NCBI RefSeq assembly: GCF_004346225.1 | Contig: NZ_SMAJ01000004.1 | Location: 124,001-188,000 of the forward strand | Direction of reading: 5' to 3' | Length of the DNA: 64,000 bases | Source: Paralcaligenes ureilyticus | Lineage (GTDB): Bacteria; Pseudomonadota; Gammaproteobacteria; Burkholderiales; Burkholderiaceae_B | Made by a program: the position numbers and the translations under genes | The notes under the pieces: model-generated | Databases searched by the model: none | What the model saw: the letters and a program-made list of their open reading frames with translations, nothing else | Told to the model about the DNA's origin: nothing | In this document: positions 43,847 through 53,484 of the stretch, one piece after another | How the letters are laid out: every line of letters starts with the position of its first letter | Numbering within the stretch: the first letter of the stretch is position 1

Positions 43847-44881
43847 ATGCGAGCCCTGGCAAAACTGGAACCGGCGGTAGGCTTGACACTGACCGACGTG
43901 CAGCGGCCTGTAGTAGGCCATAACGATGTACTGATACGCATACGCAAGACGGCGATATGCGGCACCGACATCCATATCTGGAAATGGGATGAATGGGCCA
44001 GCCAGACGATACCCGTGCCTATGCAGGTCGGCCACGAGTACGTGGGTGAAATCGTTGAAATCGGCCAGGAAGTCAGCGGCTTCAAGATCGGCGACCGGGT
44101 GTCGGGCGAAGGGCATATCACCTGCGGCTTCTGTCGCAATTGCCGGGCAGGCCGCCGCCACCTCTGCCGCAACACTCAAGGGGTAGGTGTGAACCGGCCC
44201 GGCGCTTTCGCCGAGTATCTGGCGATTCCGGCCTTTAATGCCTTCAAGATACCCGACGATGTGTCCGACGACCTGGCAGCCATCTTTGATCCCTATGGCA
44301 ACGCCACGCATACGGCGCTGGCCTTCAATCTGGTGGGTGAAGATGTGCTGATTACCGGTGCCGGGCCGATCGGCGCCATGGCCGTGGCGATTGCCCGCCA
44401 CGTGGGTGCGCGCAACGTGGTGATTACCGACGTGAACGATTACCGGCTCGATCTGGCCAGAAAAATGGGCGCCACCCGCGCCATTAACGTAACGACCGAA
44501 TCCTTGCCCTCGGTCATGCGCGAGCTGGGCATGACCGAAGGTTTTGACGTTGGCCTGGAAATGTCGGGCGCGCCCAGTGCGTTCACGTCCATGCTCGAGC
44601 AGATGAATCATGGCGGCAAAATCGCCATGCTGGGCATACCGCCTGCGGGATTCGGCATCGACTGGACCAAAGTGATTTTCAAGGGGTTGGAGATCAAGGG
44701 CATTTATGGCCGCGAGATGTTCGAGACCTGGTACAAAATGGTCGCCATGCTGCAAAGCGGCCTGGACCTGTCGCCCATCATCACCCACCGCTATCCCGTC
44801 GACGAATACCGTACCGGTTTTGACGCCATGCTGTCGGGACGAAGCGGCAAAGTCATACTGGACTGGATGCCCGGCAAATGA
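43847..44881 (+). CDS. tdh: L-threonine 3-dehydrogenase
   Basis: A 344-residue zinc alcohol-dehydrogenase-family enzyme. Catalytic zinc ligands include the Cys of [10 protein letters not shown] and the GHEYVGEI His-Glu; the structural zinc Cys cluster is [15 protein letters not shown]. The Rossmann motif is [14 protein letters not shown]. It oxidises threonine to 2-amino-3-ketobutyrate for Kbl. ATG 43847 gives the family length; CTGGAG lies upstream. Confidence 0.95.
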   Translation: MRALAKLEPAVGLTLTDVQRPVVGHNDVLIRIRKTAICGTDIHIWKWDEWASQTIPVPMQVGHEYVGEIVEIGQEVSGFKIGDRVSGEGHITCGFCRNCRAGRRHLCRNTQGVGVNRPGAFAEYLAIPAFNAFKIPDDVSDDLAAIFDPYGNATHTALAFNLVGEDVLITGAGPIGAMAVAIARHVGARNVVITDVNDYRLDLARKMGATRAINVTTESLPSVMRELGMTEGFDVGLEMSGAPSAFTSMLEQMNHGGKIAMLGIPPAGFGIDWTKVIFKGLEIKGIYGREMFETWYKMVAMLQSGLDLSPIITHRYPVDEYRTGFDAMLSGRSGKVILDWMPGK

Positions 44882-44914
44882 ACGGGTGGGCATGCCCGTG
44901 AAAATGAATATGCC

Positions 44915-45020
44915 CGTGAATGATGGATATAACCGTGAATAATGGATATAACCGTGAATGATGGATATAACCGTGAATGATGGATATAACCGTGAATAAT
45001 GGATATAACCGTGAATAATG
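44915..45020 (+). repeat. 19-bp tandem repeat, five copies
   Basis: Unit CGTGAATRATGGATATAAC occurs at 44915, 44934, 44953, 44972 and 44991, with a partial sixth ending at 45020 and a degenerate start from about 44890. R varies G or A. The period is not a multiple of three and the tract is non-coding. A REP-like element begins at its last bases. Copy number is likely to vary between strains. Confidence 0.9.
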
Positions 45021-45109
45021 TAGCGCCACCCCTTGTGGGTGGCATCTGGCAGGGAACGCAGTATCGTTTTAATTGACGGGATAATGCCACCCACAAGGGG
45101 TGGCGCTAC
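45020..45109. repeat. Pair of REP-like elements, head to head
   Basis: Forward copy 45020-45044 and inverted copy 45085-45109, both with the GCCACCC stem. They follow the tandem repeat directly and precede the pseudouridine synthase gene. Confidence 0.85.
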
Positions 45110-45157
45110 AAGAAACTTGAAAGGCATCGCACATTGAAATCTGGCCGGGCCAAGTTC

Positions 45158-46108
45158 ATGACGCATCCTCCCTTGCCTGTACGCGGCGGGGTGACGCCCA
45201 GCCGGGTCTTTTCACCAGCGGGTTCCTGGGCCAGCCTGCTGGAATTTCTGCTGCAACGGTTTCCTTACGTGCCATCCGATGTTTTGCGCCGCCGTCTGGC
45301 CGATGGCGATATCGTCGACGAGGCGGGCTGCGCACAAAATTTGGATAGCCCTTACGTGGCGCAGCGCTGGCTCTGGTACTACCGCGAGGTGCCGGACGAA
45401 CCGATCGTGCCCTTTGACCTACCCGTGCTGCATCGCGACCAACACCTGCTTGTGGTCGACAAACCGCATTTTCTAGCCAGTACGCCGGGCGGCCGCTACT
45501 TACGGGAAACGGCGCTGTCGCGCTTGCGCAATATGCTCGATCTACCCTTGCTAAGCCCCATTCACCGCCTGGATCGCGATACGGCAGGTGTGATGTTGTT
45601 TTGCGTCGATCCGGAAAGCCGCGGGGCCTATCAGTTCTTGTTCCAATCGCGCCAGGTGCAAAAAGAGTACGAAGCGATTGCGCCTTTTGACGCCGATCTG
45701 AATCTGCCTTGCGTGCGCCGCAGCCGCATCCAGCCCAGGCCTTCAGCCTTTACCGTGCAAGAGGTGGAGGGCGAGCCCAATAGCGAAACTCGCATTGAAT
45801 TGCTGGAACACCATAACGGCCTTGCGCGTTATCGGCTTTTGCCCAGCACCGGACGCAAGCACCAGTTGCGCGTGCATATGAGCGCCTTAGGGGTTCCGAT
45901 ATGCAACGATGGCTTCTATCCGAAGCAGCAGCCTTATCAGGACATCGACGACTTCGATCATCCCTTGCAGCTATTGGCCCGCGCCATAGAGTTTGTCGAT
46001 CCCTTCAGCGGCGAGCCACGCCGTTTCGAGAGCCCGCGACAGTTGGCGGGGCTGCCGAGTCAGGCTGCGGACCAGGTTCTTATTTCTTGTCGAAGTAACC
46101 TGCTTTGA
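45158..46108 (+). CDS. RluA-family pseudouridine synthase
   Basis: A 316-residue protein with an S4-like N-terminal segment (about residues 25-65, DVLRRRLADGDIVDE) and the RluA catalytic core: SPIHRLDRDTAGVMLF with the catalytic Asp, and LPSTGRKHQLRVHM. It probably modifies rRNA or tRNA; the exact target is unclear. ATG 45158 is taken; TTG 45134 is possible. Its 3' end overlaps the convergent ureohydrolase gene by 29 bases. Confidence 0.9.
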   Translation: MTHPPLPVRGGVTPSRVFSPAGSWASLLEFLLQRFPYVPSDVLRRRLADGDIVDEAGCAQNLDSPYVAQRWLWYYREVPDEPIVPFDLPVLHRDQHLLVVDKPHFLASTPGGRYLRETALSRLRNMLDLPLLSPIHRLDRDTAGVMLFCVDPESRGAYQFLFQSRQVQKEYEAIAPFDADLNLPCVRRSRIQPRPSAFTVQEVEGEPNSETRIELLEHHNGLARYRLLPSTGRKHQLRVHMSALGVPICNDGFYPKQQPYQDIDDFDHPLQLLARAIEFVDPFSGEPRRFESPRQLAGLPSQAADQVLISCRSNLL

Positions 46109-47042
46109 TCGAGGCGCCAATCAGGTTGACGATCAGTCGTCCGGCCGTCACGCAGGTGACTTTGCTGGCGTTGTCCTTGCTGGGCTGTATCTCCACAATG
46201 TCCATCCCGACAACGCGCCCCTTCTTGACCAAGCCGTGAATAAGTTGCCGCGCCTGGATAAAGCTGACTCCGCCGGGCGCCGGGCCGTCGACTGCGGGCA
46301 TGATGGTGGGGTCAAGCCCATCGGCGTCGATGCTGAGATAATAATTCCCGCCGTCGGGGATGCGATCCAGCACCGCTTGCATGCCGACTTCGTGCAATTC
46401 ATAGGCAGAAATCAATTCGGCGCCGTAATTTTTGGCGAATTCGTAGTCTTCAGGTCGGCCGCTTCCTTGCGCACGCAGGCCAATTTGCACTATTTTGGCA
46501 ACGTGGGTCATTTCCGAAGCACGGCGGATAGGGCTGGAGAGGCCATCCTTGATGCCATTAACGTCATCGCGCCAATCCAGGTGCGCGTCTACGTGAACCA
46601 ATGTAATAGGGGCCAGGTCGCTGAAGGCTCGCAATACGGGAGTGGTGATCCCATGATCGCCGCCCAGCACAATCGGCAACGCCTTGGTTTTCAAAATTTC
46701 GCGGACTGCGATTTCTACACGGCGATAATGGTCGCCCGGCTTGTTCAGGTCGGGCAGGACGTCCCCGCAATCGACGAATCGAATATCGTCGCGACCTTGC
46801 AGCAGCGGCCCATCGATGTCAAAGTCATAGTGGTCCGGGTGACGTACGATACGGTCGGATACGTCGCGTATGGCTTGTGGCGCGTTGGTTTGATCGTTGG
46901 TATAGGATCGTGGGCCGTAGGCTGACCCGAAGGGCATGCCCAGAATGGCGATGTCGGCTTGCAGGTTCTCTAAATTGGTGACGAGCTCCGAATACAGCAA
47001 CGTTTTGTGTCCGGTGCGAGGAGCGACGGTTAATTGTTCCAT
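46080..47042 (-). CDS. Ureohydrolase family protein (agmatinase/guanidino-acid amidinohydrolase)
   Basis: A 320-residue arginase-fold enzyme with both manganese motifs: LGGDHGITTP, VHVDAHLDWRDD and SIDADGLDPTIMPAV. Such enzymes release urea from agmatine, guanidinobutyrate, guanidinopropionate or, in recently described cases, free guanidine. It ends an operon with an amino-acid-type binding protein and two permeases, so the imported compound is probably its guanidino substrate. The substrate cannot be read from the sequence. Confidence 0.88.
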   Translation of the reverse strand: MEQLTVAPRTGHKTLLYSELVTNLENLQADIAILGMPFGSAYGPRSYTNDQTNAPQAIRDVSDRIVRHPDHYDFDIDGPLLQGRDDIRFVDCGDVLPDLNKPGDHYRRVEIAVREILKTKALPIVLGGDHGITTPVLRAFSDLAPITLVHVDAHLDWRDDVNGIKDGLSSPIRRASEMTHVAKIVQIGLRAQGSGRPEDYEFAKNYGAELISAYELHEVGMQAVLDRIPDGGNYYLSIDADGLDPTIMPAVDGPAPGGVSFIQARQLIHGLVKKGRVVGMDIVEIQPSKDNASKVTCVTAGRLIVNLIGASIKAGYFDKK

Positions 47043-47084
47043 GAATAAGTCCTTAGGCTGGAAATGGATGGATCGCGTTGAGGT

Positions 47085-47747
47085 TTATCTATGCTTCCAG
47101 CGTGCCAGATGGTGTTCGAGGTACTGGCTAGCGAAGTCGAGAGTCGCACTGCAGATCCAATAAATAAGCGCGGCTGATCCGAGAATTTCGACGTAGGCAA
47201 AGGTATCTGCCGTTAATAGATTGCTCTGATATGTCAGCTCGGGCAGCGTAATGACGGAAAAAATGGCTGTGTCCTTGAACATCATGATGATCAGGCTGGT
47301 AGTAGGAGGGATCAAAAAAGAAAATAGTTGTGGGATCACGATATGGCGCTGAGTGGCCCATGTCGACAGGCCCAATGATTTAGATGCCTGAATCTGCCCC
47401 TTGGGCACGCTGTGCAGGGACGCGCGCATAATCTCGCAAAAATAGCCGCCGGAATAGAACGCGGTGGCGCCCACGGCGACATAGAACGCGGAGGTCATTA
47501 AGCCGAGAGAGGGAAGGCCGAAATACGATAGGTAAATAATAATCAGGAAGGGAATATTGCGTACCAGCTCGACATAAACCTTGGCGATGATTTGTGCGAT
47601 TTTCTGTTTGCTTTCGGCCATGTAGGCGAACAGCGTGCCGGCCAGGATGCCCAAGGGGATGCCAATAATGCTAACCAGCATTGTGATCTTGAGCCCTTTC
47701 AGCAATACCGGTATGGCGCTCCGGATGATTTCGAAATCAATGGGCAT
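47085..47747 (-). CDS. Amino-acid-type ABC transporter permease (second)
   Basis: A 220-residue HisM/GlnP-type permease: VLLKGLKITMLVSIIGIPLG, RNIPFLIIIYLSYFGLP and the EAA loop ASKSLGLSTWATQRHIVIPQ. ATG 47747 overlaps the end of the preceding permease gene by 11 bases. No ATPase gene is found in the operon. Confidence 0.9.
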   Translation of the reverse strand: MPIDFEIIRSAIPVLLKGLKITMLVSIIGIPLGILAGTLFAYMAESKQKIAQIIAKVYVELVRNIPFLIIIYLSYFGLPSLGLMTSAFYVAVGATAFYSGGYFCEIMRASLHSVPKGQIQASKSLGLSTWATQRHIVIPQLFSFLIPPTTSLIIMMFKDTAIFSVITLPELTYQSNLLTADTFAYVEILGSAALIYWICSATLDFASQYLEHHLARWKHR

Positions 47748-48417
47748 TTGGCAGCACCTTGGCAATACGTCGTTCTATAACCCTTGATAGGGACGAGGCG
47801 CAGAACAAAATAATGAAATAGACGACGGCCGTCGCGGCAAATACCTGGAGCGGCAAATTGCTTTGAAGATTGGCGTTGCGAGCCAGCGTTGACAGTTCGG
47901 CAACAGAAATAATGGACAATAAAGATGACGCTTTTACCAAGATGGTGAATTCGTTGGTGAGCGGCGGCAAAGAGCGGTGAAATATCTGGGGCAGCAAGAT
48001 ATACCGCCATGTGGTCCAGCCCCGCATCCCCAGCGCCCGTGCGGCGGCAACCTGCCCCCACGAAAGGGTCGACAAGGCGCCTCTTAAAATTTCGCTGATG
48101 TAGGCCGCGGTATTCAGGGAAAGCGCCAATATGCCGGCTTCGATGGGGGTTAGCTGAATGTCGAGTACGGAAGGAATGACGTAATAGGCAATAAGTAATT
48201 GGATTAGCAACGGGGTGCCGCGCATGGCGCTGACGTAGATTTTTACCAAGGCTTTGAGTGGGGCCGAACAGGTAGCCCTGATAATCAGCAACAACACGCC
48301 AAAAACAAGCCCGATCATGAAACCCACCACGCTCGTTAGTATGGTGATGCTGGACGCTTTGAGTACTCCTTCATAAAAAGGGTTCAAAGCTCCGTGAATA
48401 GTCAAGAAATCGAGCAT
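47737..48417 (-). CDS. Amino-acid-type ABC transporter permease (first)
   Basis: A 226-residue HisQ/GlnP-type permease: VLKASSITILTSVVGFMIGL, MRGTPLLIQLLIAYYVIP and the EAA loop AARALGMRGWTTWRYILLPQ. The family start at ATG 48417 was chosen; an upstream frame extension is not family-like. It would pair with the next permease as a heterodimer. Confidence 0.9.
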   Translation of the reverse strand: MLDFLTIHGALNPFYEGVLKASSITILTSVVGFMIGLVFGVLLLIIRATCSAPLKALVKIYVSAMRGTPLLIQLLIAYYVIPSVLDIQLTPIEAGILALSLNTAAYISEILRGALSTLSWGQVAAARALGMRGWTTWRYILLPQIFHRSLPPLTNEFTILVKASSLLSIISVAELSTLARNANLQSNLPLQVFAATAVVYFIILFCASSLSRVIERRIAKVLPNAH

Positions 48418-48434
48418 GGTCGCGGCTTCCCGGG

Positions 48435-49280
48435 TTACAGCGCGCCGGGTGGGAGATAGTTGGCGGCTGGCAAGTCCATGGTCTGGCCGAACCATTTTTT
48501 CTGCAGCTCGGCCAGTTTTCCGTTGGCTCGCATTTCATCAATGGTTTGATTGATGAACGTGCGGATGTCGGGGTCTTTAGGGTTGACGACCCAGGCCAAT
48601 AATTTTCGTGCGCCGACTTCGCCGATGATGGTGTAATCATTCGGCCTTTGCCGCATTTCTATGGACAGCACGTTCGAAGGCAGTACTCCTACATCAATGG
48701 TTCCGTTTGACAGCGCTACGGATACATCGGGGTAGGACTGATACAGCTTCAGATCCGCATACCCTTTGTGGTCCTTGGCTTCCAATTGCTTGTTGAAGTC
48801 TTGAATGGCTGGTTGCGCCAAAGATCCCATTTGCGTGCCCACGACCTTGCCAATAATGTCTTCGGGTTTTGCGATGGCTTTGTTGCTTTTTTTAACCACC
48901 AGCATGGATCGCACTTCGCCGATGGGCTCGGTAAACGCGAATTTTGCGGCTCGTTTTTCAGTGATGCCGACACTGGTTGCGACAAAGTCGAATTTGCGGG
49001 CTATCAGGCCTGGCAATAGGCCTTGAAACGGTAGATTCAACTGGTTCAGCTTGACGCCGAGTTTTTGCGTCATGTAGCCCAGGATGTCTTTGCCGTAGCC
49101 GACAACGTTGCCATCTTTGATAAATTCGTAGGGTTCATAAGCGGCTTCCGTGCCCACGGTAAGCTGACCCCGCGCTTTTATATTGGCGATGGTTCCGCCT
49201 TCAGCATAGACACTGCCTGCAGCGACCAGGCCGGCGATTAACGCAAACCCGGCAAACATTTTTTTACTGGAGTGTTTCAT
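48435..49280 (-). CDS. Amino-acid-type ABC substrate-binding protein
   Basis: A 281-residue family-3 binding protein with a signal peptide (about residues 1-26, SVYAE). GTEAAYEPYEFIKDGNVVGY, LIARKFDFVATSVGITEKRA and FAFTEPIGEV are family segments. It is the first gene of the operon and divergent from a LysR gene. Ligand is likely a basic or guanidino amino acid, from the ureohydrolase in the operon. Confidence 0.9.
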   Translation of the reverse strand: MKHSSKKMFAGFALIAGLVAAGSVYAEGGTIANIKARGQLTVGTEAAYEPYEFIKDGNVVGYGKDILGYMTQKLGVKLNQLNLPFQGLLPGLIARKFDFVATSVGITEKRAAKFAFTEPIGEVRSMLVVKKSNKAIAKPEDIIGKVVGTQMGSLAQPAIQDFNKQLEAKDHKGYADLKLYQSYPDVSVALSNGTIDVGVLPSNVLSIEMRQRPNDYTIIGEVGARKLLAWVVNPKDPDIRTFINQTIDEMRANGKLAELQKKWFGQTMDLPAANYLPPGAL

Positions 49281-49380
49281 TGTCTCGTCCTCTTAGGAAG
49301 TTCGATGCAGTTTAGTGATTAAAAATATCCGTGAAAAATGATTTTTTTAATGATATGGTATTGAAAAATGGAACCTTTTT

Positions 49381-50280
49381 ATGGCGGATAAACAGCGTTT
49401 ATTGACTGAGCGGGACCTCCGGTCTTTGCGGGTTTTTTGCGCCGTAGCTGAAGCAGGGGGGTTTTCCGGCGCCGAGCGGCAGTTGAACATGTCGAAAGCA
49501 TCAATAAGCCGCCATGTCAGAGAGGTGGAAGAGCGGCTTGGGGTACGGCTTTGCGAACGTGGCCCCGCGGGGTTCAAGCTGACAACGGCTGGGGCCGTAG
49601 CTTTGGATGTTTCACTGAACGCCTTGCGTACCCTCGAAAAAATTCGGCCCGAGATCGACGCCGTGCGTGGCGTGCTTTCCGGCGCCGTGACGATTGGCAT
49701 GGTTGAGCACGTTTTGACCGATCCTCTGTGTCAATTGCCTGAGGCGTTAGCCGAGCTTAACCGCCGTGCGCCGAATATTCGTCCGGAAATCCTGGTCATG
49801 ACGCATGCGCAGCTGAATCTGGCGCTGCGCGAGCGCCGGGTCCAGCTTGGGATTCGAGGCCAGTACAAAAAAGACCGGGTTTTCAATTATCAACCGCTTT
49901 TCGTTGAAAATCATAAGTTTTATGTTTCAGCGCAGGTCAGCGAGGCGCAGGCGGCAGATATGCCGCTGGTGCACCGGTCTCATCCTTTTATTGACGAGGC
50001 AATTGGCGCCAATCGATTCAAGCGGGGGCCGGATGCCGGAGGGTTGGAGGCGATTGCCGTGCTTGTTGCCACCGGGAACTACGTAGGGCTATTGCCGGAG
50101 CATTATGCCGGCTTGGTTCGTAAACGTTATCCGCTGCGCGAGCTGAAAGCCAGCCCAACTTTTCATAATACGATTTGCGCCATTACCGAAGCGTCGCGCC
50201 CTTTGCCCGCCAGTGTTGAGCTGTTGCTGGAAATAATGAGGGAACTACCCTTATCCAGGGCGCATGAAAAGCGGAAGTAG
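49381..50280 (+). CDS. LysR-family transcriptional regulator
   Basis: A 299-residue LysR protein (HTH about residues 10-68, LRSLRVFCAVAEAGGFSGAE; effector domain about 98-290). It is divergent from the transporter-ureohydrolase operon across an AT-rich 100-base spacer with ATTAAAAA and TTTTTTAAT arms, and is its probable regulator. Confidence 0.9.
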   Translation: MADKQRLLTERDLRSLRVFCAVAEAGGFSGAERQLNMSKASISRHVREVEERLGVRLCERGPAGFKLTTAGAVALDVSLNALRTLEKIRPEIDAVRGVLSGAVTIGMVEHVLTDPLCQLPEALAELNRRAPNIRPEILVMTHAQLNLALRERRVQLGIRGQYKKDRVFNYQPLFVENHKFYVSAQVSEAQAADMPLVHRSHPFIDEAIGANRFKRGPDAGGLEAIAVLVATGNYVGLLPEHYAGLVRKRYPLRELKASPTFHNTICAITEASRPLPASVELLLEIMRELPLSRAHEKRK

Positions 50281-50294
50281 CGCAGGCGGCGGGC

Positions 50295-51290
50295 TCAGTA
50301 ACGATCAAAATACGACTGGATCGTTTTCCTGTCTGTTGTGATCCCCAATGCAAGCATAAGCAGTATCCGCGCTTTTTGCGGGTTCAATGAATCGGCCGAA
50401 ATCAGGTGCCGCCTGGCATCGCTGGCGCTGGCCGAGACCAGCCCTGAGCCCACGCGGCTGGATCGAACAAACATAACCTTGTGTTGTGCGGCCAACCTGG
50501 CGCCCTTTTGCGCTTGAGGCGACAAGCTGCCGTTGCCGGATGCGGCGAGGACGATCCCCTGTGCTCCGGCCGCCACCGATGCTTCGTACAGGTGCAGGCC
50601 CGCGCTTTGATGATCGTAAATAATATCGACGTGCGGCAAGGCCTTTGCGCCCGATACGTCGAAGTCCGTTTGCATGGTGTGCAGGCGTGTGGCGGTTTGG
50701 AACCAATGAACCCGCTGGTCATTGATGTAGCCGACGCACCCCTGGTCGTAAGAGCGGAACGCGTCGACCTGGGTGGTATTGGCCTTGCTGACAAAGCGGG
50801 CGGCGTGGATGCGATCGTTAAGCACGACCAGGACGCCTTGGCCGCTGGCTTCGGGGTGGGAGGCCAATAAAACTGCATGATAGAGATTCAAGGGGCCGTC
50901 GGCGCTGATGGCCGAGCCGGGCCGCATGGCGCCCACGACGACCACGGGCTTGTGGCTTTTGACGGTCAGGTTAAGAAAATAAGCCGATTCTTCAAGCGTG
51001 TCCGTTCCATGGGTGATGACGATACCGTCGACATTCGGATCGGCCAGCAGCGTATTGACCCGCTTTGCCATCTTGAGCAGCATTTTGTTGGTGATGGCAT
51101 AGCTTTCCACATTGAACAGCTGTTCGCCGCTGACTTTGGCCAGCTTGGCGATTTCAGGGACTGCCTTCAATAAGGATTCAACCCCCTCGGTCACCTCGTA
51201 ATCGGTCACCGCGGTGGATCCGGACGCTGTCGATGCGATGGTGCCGCCGGTTCCTAATAAAACGATATGAGGCATTTTGGGCTGGGTCAT
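50295..51290 (-). CDS. L-asparaginase / glutaminase-asparaginase family protein
   Basis: A 331-residue asparaginase with both Thr motifs: VLLGTGGTIASTASG (nucleophile Thr) and ITHGTDTLEESAYFL. The Lys of the third active-site residue lies in SHKPVVVVGAMRP. No signal peptide, so a cytoplasmic location is expected, unlike the periplasmic type II enzyme. It converges with the LysR gene at its left and is monocistronic. Confidence 0.9.
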   Translation of the reverse strand: MTQPKMPHIVLLGTGGTIASTASGSTAVTDYEVTEGVESLLKAVPEIAKLAKVSGEQLFNVESYAITNKMLLKMAKRVNTLLADPNVDGIVITHGTDTLEESAYFLNLTVKSHKPVVVVGAMRPGSAISADGPLNLYHAVLLASHPEASGQGVLVVLNDRIHAARFVSKANTTQVDAFRSYDQGCVGYINDQRVHWFQTATRLHTMQTDFDVSGAKALPHVDIIYDHQSAGLHLYEASVAAGAQGIVLAASGNGSLSPQAQKGARLAAQHKVMFVRSSRVGSGLVSASASDARRHLISADSLNPQKARILLMLALGITTDRKTIQSYFDRY

Positions 51291-51410
51291 GGCTGTTTGG
51301 CTATAGAGAATGTTTAGTTAAACAAGACGGGGCGGCTTTAGCTGTGCGAATGGGTGCTGGTGTCTATCCAATTGCGTCGTCAGCGATTTTACCCGGAGAA
51401 GGGCTCCTGA

Positions 51411-52313
51411 TCAGCGCCGGTCGGTTTCCTTTTTGATCAACGCATACAAAACCTTTGCGGCAGGTGACAACGGGTTATTCCTCCTGCACAACAGGCCCAA
51501 TGTTCTTGAGACTTCGGGGTCGATCAACGGGATGCCCTTCAAGGTAGAGTGGTTCTTGGCGGGCAGGGCAAGCTGTGGTACGGCGGCTACCCCGAGGCCC
51601 GCTTCAACCAGCCCCAGTAGCGATGACACGTGGGCCACCTCGAAAAAGCTGGTGGGGCGGCGTGCGCTTTGGGCCAGGGCGGAGTCGATCAGAACCCGGT
51701 TGCCGCTGGATTTTCCTACGGTCATGAAGCGTTCGTCGCAAAGCTCTTCCCAGCGAATTTTTCGCCTTCTGGACAGATGATGCCCGGTATGAACAGCCAA
51801 TACAAAACGTTCGGTGAAGATGGGCTCGAACTCCAGGTCTGCCTCTTGGGTGCCGATGAAGTTGATGCCGAAGTCGGCCTGCCGGTTGATGACCGCATTC
51901 AGGACCGTATTGGCGCTTTCGTCCAGGATGCGTACCCGGATTTGTGGATAGCTTTTGGTAAACCTGGCAATGACCGTCGGTAAGAAATAATAGGCGGCTG
52001 ACGGGACGCAGGCGACAGTCACGACCCCGCGTCGTTGCGATGCCAGATCGGCTATCCCCAGCATGGCGCCTTCCAGTTCATCCAGCGCGCTGCGTGAATG
52101 ATCCAGAAATATACGCCCCACATTGGTAAGCATGACATGTCGGGTGCTGCGCTCGAACAACTTTACGCCCAGTATCGATTCCAGCTTTTCGATGCGCCGG
52201 CTAAGCGCCGGGGCCGAGATATTAAGCTCATCGGCGGCTCCCCTGAATGACAGTTTCTCGGAAACCGCGACGAATGCCTGGAGCTCCTGCAGATCAAAAT
52301 TGATGCGTGCCAT
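51411..52313 (-). CDS. LysR-family transcriptional regulator
   Basis: A 300-residue LysR protein from ATG 52313 (AAGGAC upstream): FDLQELQAFVAVSEKLSFRGAA begins the HTH, written here in part as LQELQAFVAVSEKLSF. An open frame extends upstream but is not family-like. It is divergent from the PrpF-type isomerase gene and probably controls it and the Bug gene. Confidence 0.9.
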   Translation of the reverse strand: MARINFDLQELQAFVAVSEKLSFRGAADELNISAPALSRRIEKLESILGVKLFERSTRHVMLTNVGRIFLDHSRSALDELEGAMLGIADLASQRRGVVTVACVPSAAYYFLPTVIARFTKSYPQIRVRILDESANTVLNAVINRQADFGINFIGTQEADLEFEPIFTERFVLAVHTGHHLSRRRKIRWEELCDERFMTVGKSSGNRVLIDSALAQSARRPTSFFEVAHVSSLLGLVEAGLGVAAVPQLALPAKNHSTLKGIPLIDPEVSRTLGLLCRRNNPLSPAAKVLYALIKKETDRR

Positions 52314-52373
52314 GCAATAGTCCTTGTTAAAGTTGCACTTCACTAATTCATGACGGGATTGCATCATATTCAC

Positions 52374-53453
52374 ATGGAAAAAGAAATACCCTGTGTGCTG
52401 ATGCGTGGCGGGACCTCCAAAGGCCCTTTCTTTTGTGCAGACGCCTTGCCCGCCGATATTGCCGAGCGTGATCGCGTTCTGATTGCGGCCATGGGCTCGC
52501 CCAATGACTTGCAAATTAACGGCCTGGGCGGCGGCAATACCTTGAGCAGCAAGGTCGCGATTATTTCACGCTCGACTCGTCCCGATTGCGATGTGGATTA
52601 CCTGTTTGCGCAAGTGGCCGTCGACCGAGCCTTGGTCGATACCAGGCCTAATTGCGGCAACATGCTTTCGGCCGTGGGGCCGTTTGCGCTGGAACAGGGG
52701 ATGGTCCTGGCCGGCCAGGGCGAAACCACGGTGCGGGTTTTCAACGTGAATACGCAGACGGTCATCGAAGCCGTCGTCAAGACGCCCAACGGCCGTGTGA
52801 CCTATGAGGGCAACACGCGTATCGACGGCGTGCCGGGCACCAGCGCTCCCGTGATTCTTAATTTCTTGAATGCCGAAGGCAGTTTGACCGGAACCGTTTT
52901 TCCAACAGGGTCTGCGATCGACATGATCGACGGAATTCCCGTAACCTGCATCGACGTGGCCATGCCTCTTATGGTGGTCGCGGCCAGCTCGCTGGGCATA
53001 AGAGGCGACGAAACGCCCCATGAACTCGACGTGAATATGGAACTGATGCGGCGCATTGAAAGCTTGCGCCTCGAGGCGGGCCGGCGCATGGGGCTGGGCG
53101 ATGTGACCAACAGTGTGATCCCTAAACCGGCGCTGGTCAGCGCGGGTGCGAATGGAAATTCGATACGGTCGCGATACTTTACGCCGCACCGCTGCCACAC
53201 GGCGCATGCTGTAACCGGGGCCATTGGCGTGGCCAGCAGTTTTGTTCTTCCGGGCACGGTTTCTCACGAGTTGGGCGCGACGGCCCCGCCATTGGGCGGA
53301 ACGGTGACCGTCGAGCATCCTTCAGGCCAGATCGAGATCTCGCTTCAAATGGTTGTAGAGGGTGGGCAGCCGCATATCCGAAGGGCCGGAGTTGTTAGAA
53401 CGGCAAGAAGAATCATGAAAGGGTCGGTGTCCGTGCCTGAGCTGGCTTCCTAG
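52374..53453 (+). CDS. PrpF-family isomerase (4-oxalomesaconate tautomerase-like)
   Basis: A 359-residue protein from ATG 52374, where family members begin; an in-frame ATG at 52350 adds eight residues. IPCVLMRGGTSKGPFF with the active-site region, NGLGGGNTLSSKVAII, RPNCGNMLSAVGPFA with the conserved Cys, and GVASSFVLPGTV are PrpF/DapF-fold motifs. Members isomerise unsaturated tri- or dicarboxylates (aconitate, oxalomesaconate). A Bug receptor follows, suggesting use of an imported tricarboxylate. Confidence 0.88.
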   Translation: MEKEIPCVLMRGGTSKGPFFCADALPADIAERDRVLIAAMGSPNDLQINGLGGGNTLSSKVAIISRSTRPDCDVDYLFAQVAVDRALVDTRPNCGNMLSAVGPFALEQGMVLAGQGETTVRVFNVNTQTVIEAVVKTPNGRVTYEGNTRIDGVPGTSAPVILNFLNAEGSLTGTVFPTGSAIDMIDGIPVTCIDVAMPLMVVAASSLGIRGDETPHELDVNMELMRRIESLRLEAGRRMGLGDVTNSVIPKPALVSAGANGNSIRSRYFTPHRCHTAHAVTGAIGVASSFVLPGTVSHELGATAPPLGGTVTVEHPSGQIEISLQMVVEGGQPHIRRAGVVRTARRIMKGSVSVPELAS

Positions 53454-53484
53454 TTTATATTTTGCAGATAAAAAGGAGTTTGAA

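Noticed and set aside
44915-45020. Tandem repeat as a CRISPR remnant or coding repeat
   Set aside because: Units are contiguous without spacers, and the 19-base period breaks any reading frame.
43799-45166. 455-codon frame on the minus strand opposite tdh
   Set aside because: It spans the tandem repeat and REP copies and lies over a clear tdh gene. Its peptide is repetitive and unlike any family.
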